DNA of 32,049 nt from NCBI RefSeq assembly GCF_029051885.1, contig NZ_JAIDKI010000089.1, positions 1 through 32,049 on the forward strand. The letters are read 5' to 3'. The notes under the pieces are model-generated. The model was not told where the DNA came from. It did not search any database and saw nothing but the letters and a program-made list of their open reading frames with translations. Each line of letters starts with the position of its first letter. The stretch's first letter is position 1. Source of the stretch: Muribaculum sp. (GTDB taxonomy: Bacteria > Bacteroidota > Bacteroidia > Bacteroidales > Muribaculaceae). The translations under genes were made by a program, and so were the position numbers. Below are positions 15,567 through 24,058 of this stretch, piece after piece.

Positions 15567-15869
15567 TTAGGGTATTGCGCTGCCTGTGATTGTCTGAGAT
15601 ACTATTCCGTAGATGTAGAATATAAACAGCAGTCCGAGCAGAATCCAGCTTATCTCTTTGCGCTCGGGATAGCACTGGTAGGCAAGCCAGCCTGAGAGCA
15701 ACGCGTAGATTGGGAAAAACAGAGTTACAAAGCCTACGGTATCCATCTCAAATGACCCCGGGGTATCGAACATCCCTATCACAAGGGGGATGTAGAAAAG
15801 TATCGGAATCATCATCACCAGCACTACTATGGTGAACCATGCCGGAGGGCGCTGTTCAGGGGGTGTCAT
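15567..15869 (-). CDS. Small hypothetical membrane protein
   Basis: 100 residues with three predicted membrane helices (near 12-32, 42-63 and 72-92), the last after a short YPERKEIS loop. The start overlaps the stop of the epimerase gene by 4 bp (ATGA), a strong sign of translational coupling. I do not recognise the family. Its N-terminus MTPPEQRPPAW is proline-rich and cytoplasmic or periplasmic by guess. A role linked to the epimerase is suggested only by the coupling. Confidence 0.7.
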   Translation of the reverse strand: MTPPEQRPPAWFTIVVLVMMIPILFYIPLVIGMFDTPGSFEMDTVGFVTLFFPIYALLSGWLAYQCYPERKEISWILLGLLFIFYIYGIVSQTITGSAIP

Positions 15870-16921
15870 TCCGTTCCTCCTTTCCCTGCTTTGGCGGCCT
15901 TTTTAGCCGCACGGGCCGCCTCGGTGTCGCGGCGATAGGCCTCTACCGTAAGGCGTATGCCATCCGTCAGTGAGTGCTGCGCCACAAATCCGAAGTCGGC
16001 TTCAGCCTCCGAGGGGTCGGCATTCCAGTTGCGCTGTTTCATTATCTTATACTTATCGGTGTTGAGGGTAGATGGCTGCATCTTGAACACACCGTATTTT
16101 TCGGCTACCACCGATGCCACTTTGGCCATCCACAGAGGCAGACGCACCGGAATCACCCATTTGCCTCCAAGCGCATCGGCGACAATCTTGCGAAATTCCT
16201 TCTGGGTATAGGCTCTCGGTTCGGAGATTATGTATTTCTTGCCGGTCTTGCCGCGTTCCAGCGCGTCGAATATGGCTGTGGCGAGATCCTCTACGTATAT
16301 GAATGTCAGCAGCTGCTTGCGGAATCCTACACCGAAGTCCCAATGGCGGTCGATACATTTCACCATCATCAGGTAGTCCTGCTCGTGGGGGCCGTATACT
16401 CCTGTCGGGCGGAATATTATCCAGTCGAGTCCGGGAGTGGTCTCCAGCACAGTCTCTGCCTTTATCTTCGAGGTGCCGTAGCGGGTGTCGGGACATGGAA
16501 TCATGCCTGCGCGGTAAGGCTCGTAGTTTTTTTCGTCGCAGGGCCCGAGCGCACTCAGACTGCTCATGTAGAGGAAGCGTGCCGGCATCATGGCTGCCGT
16601 CTCCAGTGCTTCGATTGTATTCCTGAGATACTGATAGTTGATACGGTTGAAGTCGGAGTAGACCATTACTTTGGTAGCCCCCAGATTGTATACAATCCAG
16701 TCCCATTTTTCACCATCGGGGAGTGCGCCGCGAAGCTGTCGCGCCATTGCCGCGGGTGAGTCGTAGTCAAGTTCCACGAAGTGGAGTCTCGGGTCGGATA
16801 GGAACCGGCGCGATGTGGATGGTCTTACGCCACACCATGTGTCGTAGCCCCTTCGCAGGCTTTCCTCGGCTATGAATCCGCCGATAAAGCCTCCCGCGCC
16901 AATGATGAGAACACGTTTCAT
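15866..16921 (-). CDS. NAD-dependent epimerase/dehydratase (extended SDR)
   Basis: 351 residues. The Rossmann motif IIGAGGFIGGFIAEE is at 5-19, the catalytic Tyr-x-x-x-Lys appears in RYGTSKIKAE near 150, with an upstream MSSLSALGP serine. FRPTGVYGPHEQDY is a usual SDR motif after it. The substrate is probably a nucleotide-sugar or similar, but this cannot be read directly. The C-terminal tail is Ala/Lys-rich (AARAAKKAAKAGKGG). It is the first gene of a four-gene unit (small membrane protein, deoC, DUF2752), with a promoter box at 16944-16951. Confidence 0.88.
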   Translation of the reverse strand: MKRVLIIGAGGFIGGFIAEESLRRGYDTWCGVRPSTSRRFLSDPRLHFVELDYDSPAAMARQLRGALPDGEKWDWIVYNLGATKVMVYSDFNRINYQYLRNTIEALETAAMMPARFLYMSSLSALGPCDEKNYEPYRAGMIPCPDTRYGTSKIKAETVLETTPGLDWIIFRPTGVYGPHEQDYLMMVKCIDRHWDFGVGFRKQLLTFIYVEDLATAIFDALERGKTGKKYIISEPRAYTQKEFRKIVADALGGKWVIPVRLPLWMAKVASVVAEKYGVFKMQPSTLNTDKYKIMKQRNWNADPSEAEADFGFVAQHSLTDGIRLTVEAYRRDTEAARAAKKAAKAGKGGTE

Positions 16922-16943
16922 ACTGCCTTTGTCGTTGTTTTCT

Positions 16944-16951
16944 CAAAGTTA
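16944..16951 (-). promoter_or_regulatory. -7 promoter box (TAACTTTG) for the epimerase-deoC unit
   Basis: The minus strand reads TAACTTTG, a perfect -7 match, 22 bp before the ATG at 16921. It shows that the epimerase unit need not depend on lptD transcription. Confidence 0.55.
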
Positions 16952-17026
16952 TAACAAAAAACTGAAACGTTATGCTTTGGCATATGAAAATCGGAGTGCG
17001 GTGCTGCGGGTGCAGTCTCCGGGCCG

Positions 17027-19894
17027 TCAATACCATGTGATGCCGTTGGAGTAGGACGACCGCTTGTCGTATTTGAGGTCGGAGAGCATCGATGACTTGA
17101 CTGAGATATGGAAGTTGTAGCTTTTGTATGGCCCGACAGGCACGAAGCTCGCGGTCATCGTGAAGCAGTGGAGGTCGCGCGAGATGTTGCAGTTCATGTA
17201 GGCGAGCTTGTGGGTGTCGAAATTGTACGACGCCGAGAAGCCGAAATTCCAGTTTTTGGTGGGCTGGATGTTGCCTGAGAACGACAGGTTCTGGGTGATG
17301 CGCCCGTCGTATTCCATTTTTTTCTTGTTAAAGGTGCCGTATCCGTAGTTGATGGAGTAGTTGAATGTGAGATTCCAGGGCACACTCCAGTCCATGTATC
17401 CGTCGGCACCCATCTCTACGGTGTCGTCATCGTTGCCGCGCCGGCGCCTGCGGTCGTTGTTGCCGGCGAAGTTGTCGCCCTCCTCGTCGTAGTCGTCATC
17501 GTAGTCATCGTCGTCAGAGCCTTTGCGGCGACGGTTCTTGTCTTTATTCTTGTCTTTGTCTTTGCCGCGCTTGAAAGTGTTGTTGTTGAATGTGTAGGAG
17601 AATGAAGTGCCGGTCGATGACAGGCGTCCGAGACCTTTTCCTACTTTCCAGCGTGGCACGTTTACGCGCACGGGAGTGCCTGTCGGCGACAGCTGGTAGG
17701 TATACACATCCCAGGTGGCGTTGAGGTTGAGGTTGAAGTTCTTTACCAGGCGGAGCATCAGCGAGGTGTTGATATTGCTCCAGTTCATCGAGTCGGCTGC
17801 GAAGTTGTAGCTTTGCGACACGGTGAAGTTTTCGATGAGCGATATCTTTTTCTCGCCGGTGGAGTCGGCATCGCTCTTTACCTTCATCTCGAGGTTATTG
17901 GCGAGCGACAGCGATACCGAGCCTGAACGGCCGGTGCCTGGCACTCCGAACACGGCGTTGGGGAACATCGAATACTGGCGTTCGACCATCTCACCCTGAG
18001 AATTCATGTAGTGATACTTGCCGTAGTATCCGAAAAATGGCGACCCGAAGTCGGGATTTCCCGAAAAACTTATGGTGGGAGTGAGCACGTGGCGTATCAT
18101 CTTCACCTTGTCGCCGAGAAATTTCATCGGTTGGAAGAAACCGTAGATTTTTGTGTCGAGAGAGAGTGAGCCCTGGAAGTCCCACACGTTGTAGAATCCG
18201 TAGGTGGTGTCGCACACCTCGGCCGATGCGTTGGGGTCCCACTGGCGCCGTACCTTGTTGGTGTACATTCGGTCGTTGAGCTGCAACGAGGGAGTAAGAT
18301 TCAGGTACTTGAACACGCTGAATGTGGCGGATATCGGCACCGAGTGGCGGGCGCCGTTGCGCCAGTCCTTTACGAGGCTCTTCTTGAAGAATACATCCTG
18401 CTTGGCTGTCAGGGAGTTCTGAAACTGACCGCTATAGCTTAACTTGATTTTCTCGTACCAGCGCTCCTTGCCTACTGCGCGCTTGCGCTTGAAGGGATAT
18501 ATCTGCGACATTGAGGCCGTAAGGTTGGGAAACGATACGGTGAGCGTGGAGTCGGATGTGCGTTGCGCGATGTTGGCGGTTGTCGACAGTGACCATTTCG
18601 AGTTGGGGAAACGGTAGGTCATGTTGACTGTCGAACTTTTGGTATTCTCAGTGAATGATGGTGAATAGTAGCTGTTGAGGTCGTTGCGCGAGTAGCCCGA
18701 CGAGGTGAAGTTGACCGATGCCGACAGCGACATGTTGGGATTGGCCTTGGAGTCCTGCGAGTGATTCCACAACACCTGGAAGTTGGTCTGCTTCGAGTAG
18801 TCGGGATTGCCTTTCTCGCCATATATTGTGGTGAGATACGATATGTTGAACGAGCCGTTGTATTTGTATCTCTTCACATAGCTCGACTGGGCTGTGAGTC
18901 CCCACGAGCCTTTGGTGTATATCTCGCCGGTAAGCGCCAGGTCGATATTGTCGTTGATGGCGAAGTAGTATCCGCCGTTGCTCAGATAGAAACCGCGGTT
19001 GTAGTCGTCGCCGAATGTAGGGAATATGATACCGGATGAGTATTTCTCGGAGAAGGGGAAGTAGCCGAACGGCACGGCAAGCGGCAGAGGCACTCCGGCA
19101 AGCACCATATAGGCGGGGCCGGTCACGATATTGCTCTTGGGCTTTACCTTGGCTTTGGTCAGCTGGAAATAGAAGTGGGGATTGTCGTGGTCGTTGCAGG
19201 TGGAATAGCGGCCGTTCTGCAGGAAGTATTCGCCGTTTTCCATCTTCTTGGTGCGTCCGCCGGTGAGGTATCCCTCGCCCTGCTCGGTCACAACGTTGGT
19301 GATGAATCCGCGCTGGCTCTTGAAGTTGTAGCTCATGGTCTCCGATTCATATTCTCCGCTCTTGTCGGTGAATATCGGGGTGCCGATGAGCTCGCCGGTG
19401 GAGTCGGGGAGACCTACGGCATACACATTGCTGTTGGCCATGTTCATCGACACCTTTTCGGCCTCGAGCTTCATGTCGCCATAGTCGAGTTTGGCGTCGC
19501 CATACATGTATGCCGTGTTGCGTCCTTCCATTATCATGGAGTCCCTTGCCGAGAATTTCACCACATTGTCGAGGTCAACCTTCTCGCGGCGTATCAGCGA
19601 GCGGGCCGGAGTGTCGATGCCGGCAGGCATCACAGCTGCGGCGAGCGAGTCGGAGTCGACATCGCTGATAAGAGTGCGTTGCAGCAGCGGGGCTACGGGT
19701 GTCGAATCCGGCACCGGCATATTATTCAGTATGTCGGCTATTGCGTCGGAGTCGGGTATTGTCGGGCTGCCGGACATGGCCGCAGGCGGTGGCACAGGCA
19801 ACGATGCGTCGACCCGCTGAGGGCGCGACGCAGCTACCGCGCTCAAGGCGCAGGCAATCACAGACAGTCCGATGTAAATATGTGAGCGTGCCAA
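17027..19894 (-). CDS. lptD: LPS-assembly outer-membrane protein LptD (Bacteroidetes type)
   Basis: 955 residues. The N-terminus MARSHIYIGLSVIACALSAVAAS is a signal peptide, begun by a TTG at 19894: upstream codons in this frame reach a stop with no ATG. Residues ~110-250 form the OstA/LptA-like periplasmic domain (MIMEGRNTAYMYGDAKLDYGDMKLEAEKVSM). The rest is a large beta barrel with the LptD signature GVPLPLAVPFGYFPFSEKYSSGIIFPTFG. It inserts LPS into the outer leaflet. An unusual charged insert near 765-820 has Lys/Arg-rich and Asp-rich runs (DKDKNKDKNRRRK, DDDDYDDDYDEEGD), likely an extracellular or periplasmic loop. The promoter box lies at 19984-19991, with an ~85-nt leader. Confidence 0.9.
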   Translation of the reverse strand: MARSHIYIGLSVIACALSAVAASRPQRVDASLPVPPPAAMSGSPTIPDSDAIADILNNMPVPDSTPVAPLLQRTLISDVDSDSLAAAVMPAGIDTPARSLIRREKVDLDNVVKFSARDSMIMEGRNTAYMYGDAKLDYGDMKLEAEKVSMNMANSNVYAVGLPDSTGELIGTPIFTDKSGEYESETMSYNFKSQRGFITNVVTEQGEGYLTGGRTKKMENGEYFLQNGRYSTCNDHDNPHFYFQLTKAKVKPKSNIVTGPAYMVLAGVPLPLAVPFGYFPFSEKYSSGIIFPTFGDDYNRGFYLSNGGYYFAINDNIDLALTGEIYTKGSWGLTAQSSYVKRYKYNGSFNISYLTTIYGEKGNPDYSKQTNFQVLWNHSQDSKANPNMSLSASVNFTSSGYSRNDLNSYYSPSFTENTKSSTVNMTYRFPNSKWSLSTTANIAQRTSDSTLTVSFPNLTASMSQIYPFKRKRAVGKERWYEKIKLSYSGQFQNSLTAKQDVFFKKSLVKDWRNGARHSVPISATFSVFKYLNLTPSLQLNDRMYTNKVRRQWDPNASAEVCDTTYGFYNVWDFQGSLSLDTKIYGFFQPMKFLGDKVKMIRHVLTPTISFSGNPDFGSPFFGYYGKYHYMNSQGEMVERQYSMFPNAVFGVPGTGRSGSVSLSLANNLEMKVKSDADSTGEKKISLIENFTVSQSYNFAADSMNWSNINTSLMLRLVKNFNLNLNATWDVYTYQLSPTGTPVRVNVPRWKVGKGLGRLSSTGTSFSYTFNNNTFKRGKDKDKNKDKNRRRKGSDDDDYDDDYDEEGDNFAGNNDRRRRRGNDDDTVEMGADGYMDWSVPWNLTFNYSINYGYGTFNKKKMEYDGRITQNLSFSGNIQPTKNWNFGFSASYNFDTHKLAYMNCNISRDLHCFTMTASFVPVGPYKSYNFHISVKSSMLSDLKYDKRSSYSNGITWY

Positions 19895-19983
19895 TTGTAT
19901 CTCTGTATCGGTTTGCCATATGCCGTGGTGCTATCCGCAGTGCAATCTGATGCTTCGGATGACGCAGGGCATACTATGCACCG

Positions 19984-19991
19984 CAAAGTTA
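19984..19991 (-). promoter_or_regulatory. -7 promoter box (TAACTTTG) for lptD
   Basis: The minus strand reads TAACTTTG, a perfect -7 match, about 90 bp before the TTG start of lptD. No good -33 element is visible. Confidence 0.45.
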
Positions 19992-20044
19992 CTACAACGC
20001 GCCCACTTATGAAAATCTTTAACAGATATTCCGAAATCCAGGCT

Positions 20045-20422
20045 TCAGTCGTATAGGTGGAACATGCGTTCCATCGGCTGCCATTTGTCGGATGACGTGG
20101 CGCCGGGGCCCGCCTGCTGGAATATGGCCATATAATCCTCCCACTCCTGCTGGCGGGGCAGTGTGGCGAGGCGCTCCATTGCGGCGTCGAGGTCGAGGTC
20201 GGCCGGTGCCTCAAGTATCATTATCAGCAGAGTGCCCCTGATGTATATCTCCATCTCGAGAATGCCCACTTCCTTTATGCCGTCGAGTATCTCCTGCCAT
20301 ATCGCTCCGCGGGAGTGGCGCAGGCGGTATTCGTCTATCAATGCGGAGTCGTCGCGCAGGGTGAGTGTGCGCACATACCGCTTTACCGGAACACTGTATC
20401 CTTTTACTCTGTATCCTTCCAT
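20045..20422 (-). CDS. L-rhamnose mutarotase-like protein
   Basis: The frame can open at a GTG (20461), but the ATG at 20422 (MEGYRVKGYSVPVKRYVRTL) lies after a -7 promoter box and is preferred, giving 125 residues. The ferredoxin-like alpha+beta pattern (RYVRTLTLRDDSALIDEYRLRHS, EMEIYIRGTLLIMILEAP, LPRQQEWEDYMAIFQ) is that of the RhaM/DUF718 family, which interconverts sugar anomers. The catalytic His of RhaM (here perhaps the His of RLRHSRGAIWQEI) is kept. No rhamnose pathway gene is nearby, so the substrate is uncertain. It is divergent from pyrB with overlapping promoter space. Confidence 0.8.
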   Translation of the reverse strand: MEGYRVKGYSVPVKRYVRTLTLRDDSALIDEYRLRHSRGAIWQEILDGIKEVGILEMEIYIRGTLLIMILEAPADLDLDAAMERLATLPRQQEWEDYMAIFQQAGPGATSSDKWQPMERMFHLYD

Positions 20423-20441
20423 GCTCAATGATATGTTTCCG

Positions 20442-20449
20442 CAAAAATA
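20442..20449 (-). promoter_or_regulatory. -7 promoter box (TATTTTTG) for the mutarotase-like gene
   Basis: The minus strand reads TATTTTTG, a full match, 19 bp before the ATG at 20422. It decides that start over the GTG at 20461, which would be upstream of transcription. Confidence 0.55.
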
Positions 20450-20488
20450 AACAAGAATCACAGTCGGCGCAAACCGAAGGGTGGAAAA

Positions 20489-20520
20489 TTTGGCAGTGCC
20501 GCGGGATTATAGTAAATTTG
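20489..20520 (+). promoter_or_regulatory. Complete Bacteroidetes promoter for pyrB (TTTG-N20-TAAATTTG)
   Basis: TTTG at 20489-20492 and TAAATTTG at 20513-20520 are separated by exactly 20 bp, both elements and spacing matching the Bacteroidetes primary sigma consensus. The ATG of pyrB is at 20549, so the leader is about 25 nt. It contains GGGAGGAAAA about 18 bp from the ATG, too far for a normal ribosome site. Confidence 0.75.
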
Positions 20521-20548
20521 CGGGGAGGAAAATCCAACACTTGCAACT

Positions 20549-21475
20549 ATGAATCCCAACAGTTTGGTAAGCATCTCCGATATCAGTAAAGAGGAGATTC
20601 TGCGCCTCTTGCGCCAGGCACGTTATTTCGAGAGTCACCCCAACCAGCGTATTCTTCAAGGCAAAGTGGTGGCGACGCTCTTTTTTGAGCCGTCGACACG
20701 TACACGCCTAAGTTTCGAGACCGCTGTAAACCGCCTCGGAGGGCGTGTAATCGGATTCTCCGATGCTTCCACTACCAGCTCGTCGAAGGGCGAGACTCTG
20801 AAGGATACCATAAAGATGGTAAGCAACTACGCCGACCTTATTGTCATGCGCCACCATCTGGAGGGTGCGGCCCGCTATGCCACCGAGGTTACAGAGGTGC
20901 CGGTAATCAACGCCGGCGACGGAGCCCATCAGCATCCTTCGCAGACCATGCTCGACCTCTACTCAATATACAAGACACAGGGGCGCATCGACGACCTTAC
21001 CATAACGCTTGTCGGCGACCTCAAGTACGGACGCACCGTCCACTCGCTGCTTGAGGCCATGCAGTATTTCAACCCGACATTCAATTTCGTCGCATGCAAG
21101 GAATTGCAGATGCCGCCGGAATATCGTCAGTTCTGTACCGACAAGGGCATACGCTACAACGAGAGCACCGACTTCTCCAAGGAGATAATCGACTCGAGCG
21201 ACATAATATACATGACTCGCGTGCAGCGCGAGCGCTTTACCGACATAATGGAGTATGAGAAGGTAAAGAATCTCTACAATCTCAACGCCGCCATGCTCGA
21301 TGGCTCTAAAGATAACCTGCGGGTGCTCCACCCCCTGCCACGCGTCAACGAAATCGACCAGGATGTCGACGACAGCCCCAAGGCCTACTACTTCCAGCAG
21401 GCCAAGAACGGCCTCTTTGCACGACAGGCCATTATTTGCCGCGCCCTCGGTATTGATATCCCTGAAGAAGATTAA
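20549..21475 (+). CDS. pyrB: Aspartate carbamoyltransferase catalytic subunit
   Basis: 308 residues, normal length. The carbamoyl-phosphate motif [13 protein letters not shown] is near 49-61, and [15 protein letters not shown] carries the Ser/Lys loop that reaches into the neighbouring active site. [20 protein letters not shown] and HPLPRVNEI complete the aspartate and carbamoyl-phosphate sites. It makes carbamoyl-aspartate, the first committed step of pyrimidine synthesis. pyrI follows 20 bp later, so a holoenzyme of the E. coli type is likely, with feedback control through PyrI. No attenuator or leader peptide is visible before it. Confidence 0.97.
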   Translation: MNPNSLVSISDISKEEILRLLRQARYFESHPNQRILQGKVVATLFFEPSTRTRLSFETAVNRLGGRVIGFSDASTTSSSKGETLKDTIKMVSNYADLIVMRHHLEGAARYATEVTEVPVINAGDGAHQHPSQTMLDLYSIYKTQGRIDDLTITLVGDLKYGRTVHSLLEAMQYFNPTFNFVACKELQMPPEYRQFCTDKGIRYNESTDFSKEIIDSSDIIYMTRVQRERFTDIMEYEKVKNLYNLNAAMLDGSKDNLRVLHPLPRVNEIDQDVDDSPKAYYFQQAKNGLFARQAIICRALGIDIPEED

Positions 21476-21495
21476 CCACTATACGGAACCACCCC

Positions 21496-21954
21496 ATGTC
21501 ATCAAAGAAAGAACTCGCCGTAGCCGCTCTGCGCAACGGCACGGTAATCGACCGTATACCATCGTCGGTGCTCTTCGAGGCTGTGAGAATCCTCGGCATA
21601 GAGCGTCTTGACAAGCATGTGACCATCGGCAACAATCTTGACTCCAAAAAGCTCGGCACCAAAGGCATAATCAAGGTGGCCGACACATTCTTCCCCGAGG
21701 ATGTGCTCAACCGCATAGCCCTTATAGCCCCGACGGCTAAAATCAATATCATCCGCGACTTCGAGGTGGTAGAGAAATACCATGTCGAGCTCCCGTCGAC
21801 TGTGATGGGCATAGTGAAGTGTGATAATCCCAAGTGTATCACCAACAACGAGCCGATGCGTACACGCTTCGACCTCGTCGACCCCGCCCATCGTGTGATA
21901 CGCTGCTACTACTGCGGGCACTCAGTGGCCGCCTCCCACGCCCACATAAAATAA
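21496..21954 (+). CDS. pyrI: Aspartate carbamoyltransferase regulatory subunit
   Basis: 152 residues, the usual length. The N-terminal allosteric domain begins KELAVAALRNGTVIDRIPS and binds nucleotide effectors. The C-terminal zinc domain has the four cysteines in CDNPKCITN and CYYCGHS, which anchor it to PyrB. It is 20 bp after pyrB and 9 bp before the flavin-reductase-like gene, clearly the same transcript. Confidence 0.97.
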   Translation: MSSKKELAVAALRNGTVIDRIPSSVLFEAVRILGIERLDKHVTIGNNLDSKKLGTKGIIKVADTFFPEDVLNRIALIAPTAKINIIRDFEVVEKYHVELPSTVMGIVKCDNPKCITNNEPMRTRFDLVDPAHRVIRCYYCGHSVAASHAHIK

Positions 21955-21963
21955 AAAAAGCCG

Positions 21964-22536
21964 ATGAAGCAAGTCTGGAAACCGGGCAACATGATTTATC
22001 CCGTGCCTGCGGCTCTCGTCACCTGCGGCAACACCCCTGAGCGCTACAACATGCTCACCGTGGCATGGACAGGCACCATATGCTCGGAGCCTCCGATGTG
22101 CTACATCTCCGTGCGCCGCTCGCGCCACAGCTATCCTATAATAAAGGAGGAGATGGAGTTTACCATCAACCTTACCACAGCCGACATGGCACGCGCCACC
22201 GACTGGGCCGGAGTACGCTCCGGAGCCGACTACGACAAGTGGGCCGAGACAGGTCTGACTCCCGTAGAGGGTGTCAGTGTGCGATGCCCCTATATCGAAG
22301 AGTCGCCGCTCAGCATCGAATGCCGTGTGCGCGACGTAATGGAGCTCGGCAGCCACGACATGTTTATCGCCGACGTGGCGGGTGTGATTGCCGACGACCG
22401 CTTTATCGACCCCGATACCGGAGCATTCGACCTGGCCCGCGCAGGCCTGATGGCCTACAGCCACGGCGGATACTATGAGCTGGGCCGTTGCCTCGGCCGC
22501 TTCGGATGGTCGGTCAAGGGGCAGAAAAAGAGATAG
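21964..22536 (+). CDS. Flavin reductase-like (FMN-binding split barrel) protein
   Basis: 190 residues. The pattern PVPAALVTCG...NMLTVAWTGTICSEPPMCYISVRRSRHSYPII and later FTINLTTADMARATDWAG is that of the FMN-binding split-barrel flavin reductase family (PF01613), as found in small Bacteroidetes flavoproteins. It would bind FMN and use NAD(P)H or accept electrons from another protein; its partner is unknown. It follows pyrI by 9 bp, so it belongs to the pyrBI transcript, a common Bacteroidales order, but a direct role in pyrimidine synthesis is not shown. Confidence 0.88.
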   Translation: MKQVWKPGNMIYPVPAALVTCGNTPERYNMLTVAWTGTICSEPPMCYISVRRSRHSYPIIKEEMEFTINLTTADMARATDWAGVRSGADYDKWAETGLTPVEGVSVRCPYIEESPLSIECRVRDVMELGSHDMFIADVAGVIADDRFIDPDTGAFDLARAGLMAYSHGGYYELGRCLGRFGWSVKGQKKR

Positions 22537-22539
22537 CTC

Positions 22540-22610
22540 TCCGAGCCTCCGAAAGCTCGGAGCCCTCAGAGAACTCAGAGTACTCGGAGTTCTCCGAGTA
22601 CTCAGATTCA
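22540..22610. repeat. Cluster of CTCnGAG palindromes between the flavin-reductase gene and glyA
   Basis: The segment repeats ~8-bp units built on CTCGGAG, CTCAGAG and CTCCGAG. It includes a perfect palindrome with 12-bp arms, GAGTACTCGGAG (22578-22589) and CTCCGAGTACTC (22592-22603), with only TT between. A 7-bp stem CTCCGAG / CTCGGAG lies just before. It is followed by an A-rich stretch, not a T-run, so a plain terminator on the plus strand is doubtful. It may be an mRNA processing or stabilising structure. Confidence 0.6.
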
Positions 22611-22651
22611 AAAAAGATTTCATCAAATAATAAAATCATCAATCAACGTAA

Positions 22652-23932
22652 ATGGAAAGAGACAACGCCATCTTCGACATCATTGAGCGCGAGCACCAGC
22701 GCCAGCGTCATGGCATCGAGCTGATTGCTTCTGAAAACTTTGTCAGCGACCAGGTAATGCAGGCCATGGGCTCATGCCTTACCAACAAATATGCCGAGGG
22801 ATATCCCGGCCACCGCTACTACGGCGGATGCCAGGTTGTGGACGAGGCCGAAAGCATTGCCATCGACCGAATCAAGCGCATCTTCGGCGCCGAATACGCC
22901 AACGTGCAGCCCCACTCGGGAGCACAGGCCAATATGGCCGTATTCATGGCCTGCATGAAGCCGGGCGACAAGTTCCTCGGACTTAACCTTGCACATGGCG
23001 GTCACCTTTCCCATGGTAGCCCGGTCAACTTCTCCGGCCTCATGTTCCAGGCCCTGGAGTACAATGTGAAAGAGGATACCGGACTCGTAGACTACGAGCA
23101 GATGGAGGAGGTAGCACGCCGCGAGCGTCCCAAACTCATCATCGGCGGCGCCAGCGCCTACAGCCGCGAGTGGGACTATGCACGCATGCGTCGTCTGGCC
23201 GATGAGATCGGTGCCATCTTCATGGTCGACATGGCCCATCCCGCCGGACTCATCGCCGCAGGCCTGCTCGACAACCCCCTCAAGTATGCCCATATCGTCA
23301 CCTCTACCACCCATAAGACCCTCCGCGGTCCGCGCGGCGGTATCATCCTCCTGGGCAAGGACTTCGAGAATCCCTGGGGCAAGACAAATCCCAAGGGCGA
23401 GGTTCGCAAGATGTCGGCCCTGCTCGACTCGGCAGTGTTCCCCGGCGTACAGGGCGGTCCGCTCGAGCATGTAATCGCAGCCAAGGCAGTCGCTTTCGGT
23501 GAGGCTCTTCAGCCCAGCTACCGCGACTACCAGGCACAGGTGAAGAAAAATGCCGCAGTCATGGCTCAGGGCCTTATCGACAAGGGCTACAAGATTATCT
23601 CCGGCGGCACCGACAACCACTGCATGCTCGTCGACCTCCGCACCAAGTTCCCCGACCTCACAGGTAAGGTGGCTGAGAAAGTGCTCGTAGAGGCCGACAT
23701 CACAGCCAACAAGAATATGGTGCCCTTCGACAGCCGCTCACCCTTCCAGACCTCCGGTATCCGCCTCGGCACCCCCGCCATCACCACACGCGGCGCCAAG
23801 GAAGACCTCATGGGCGACATCGTCGAGATGATTGACACCGTGCTCACCCACCACGACGACCCCAAGATGATCGCCGCAGTGCGCGAGAAGGTCAACTCCG
23901 TGATGGAAGGCTATCCCATGTTTGCCTATTGA
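22652..23932 (+). CDS. glyA: Serine hydroxymethyltransferase
   Basis: 426 residues, full length. The N-terminal [20 protein letters not shown], the substrate-site [10 protein letters not shown] and the PLP-lysine site [14 protein letters not shown] (Lys about 222) are all present, as is [14 protein letters not shown] near the C-terminus. It converts serine and tetrahydrofolate to glycine and methylene-tetrahydrofolate, feeding one-carbon metabolism. It sits 115 bp after the pyrBI-flavin reductase genes, so it could share their transcript or use its own promoter; I see no perfect -7 box in the gap. A strong terminator follows at 23963. Confidence 0.97.
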   Translation: MERDNAIFDIIEREHQRQRHGIELIASENFVSDQVMQAMGSCLTNKYAEGYPGHRYYGGCQVVDEAESIAIDRIKRIFGAEYANVQPHSGAQANMAVFMACMKPGDKFLGLNLAHGGHLSHGSPVNFSGLMFQALEYNVKEDTGLVDYEQMEEVARRERPKLIIGGASAYSREWDYARMRRLADEIGAIFMVDMAHPAGLIAAGLLDNPLKYAHIVTSTTHKTLRGPRGGIILLGKDFENPWGKTNPKGEVRKMSALLDSAVFPGVQGGPLEHVIAAKAVAFGEALQPSYRDYQAQVKKNAAVMAQGLIDKGYKIISGGTDNHCMLVDLRTKFPDLTGKVAEKVLVEADITANKNMVPFDSRSPFQTSGIRLGTPAITTRGAKEDLMGDIVEMIDTVLTHHDDPKMIAAVREKVNSVMEGYPMFAY

Positions 23933-23962
23933 TTGGCGCTATAGCCTGTCTATTTATAAACA

Positions 23963-24008
23963 CGTATCCCATGAAGCAGTCCGATGCTTCATGGGATACG
24001 TCGTTTTT
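23963..24008 (+). terminator. Strong rho-independent terminator after glyA
   Basis: CGTATCCCATGAAGCA (23963-23978) and TGCTTCATGGGATACG (23985-24000) form a perfect 16-bp stem with a 6-nt loop, followed by TCGTTTTT. It starts 30 bp after the glyA stop and ends the pyrB-glyA stretch. Confidence 0.95.
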
Positions 24009-24058
24009 AGAGAGTGGAAAATCCCCGGCGACACTACGGAAACCATGAGTGTTGGTGC

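Noticed and set aside
22488..22724. Frame encoding a Ser-Glu repeat (SEYSEFSEYS type) near glyA
   Set aside because: It is the CTCnGAG repeat read in another frame, overlapping both the flavin reductase end and the glyA start.
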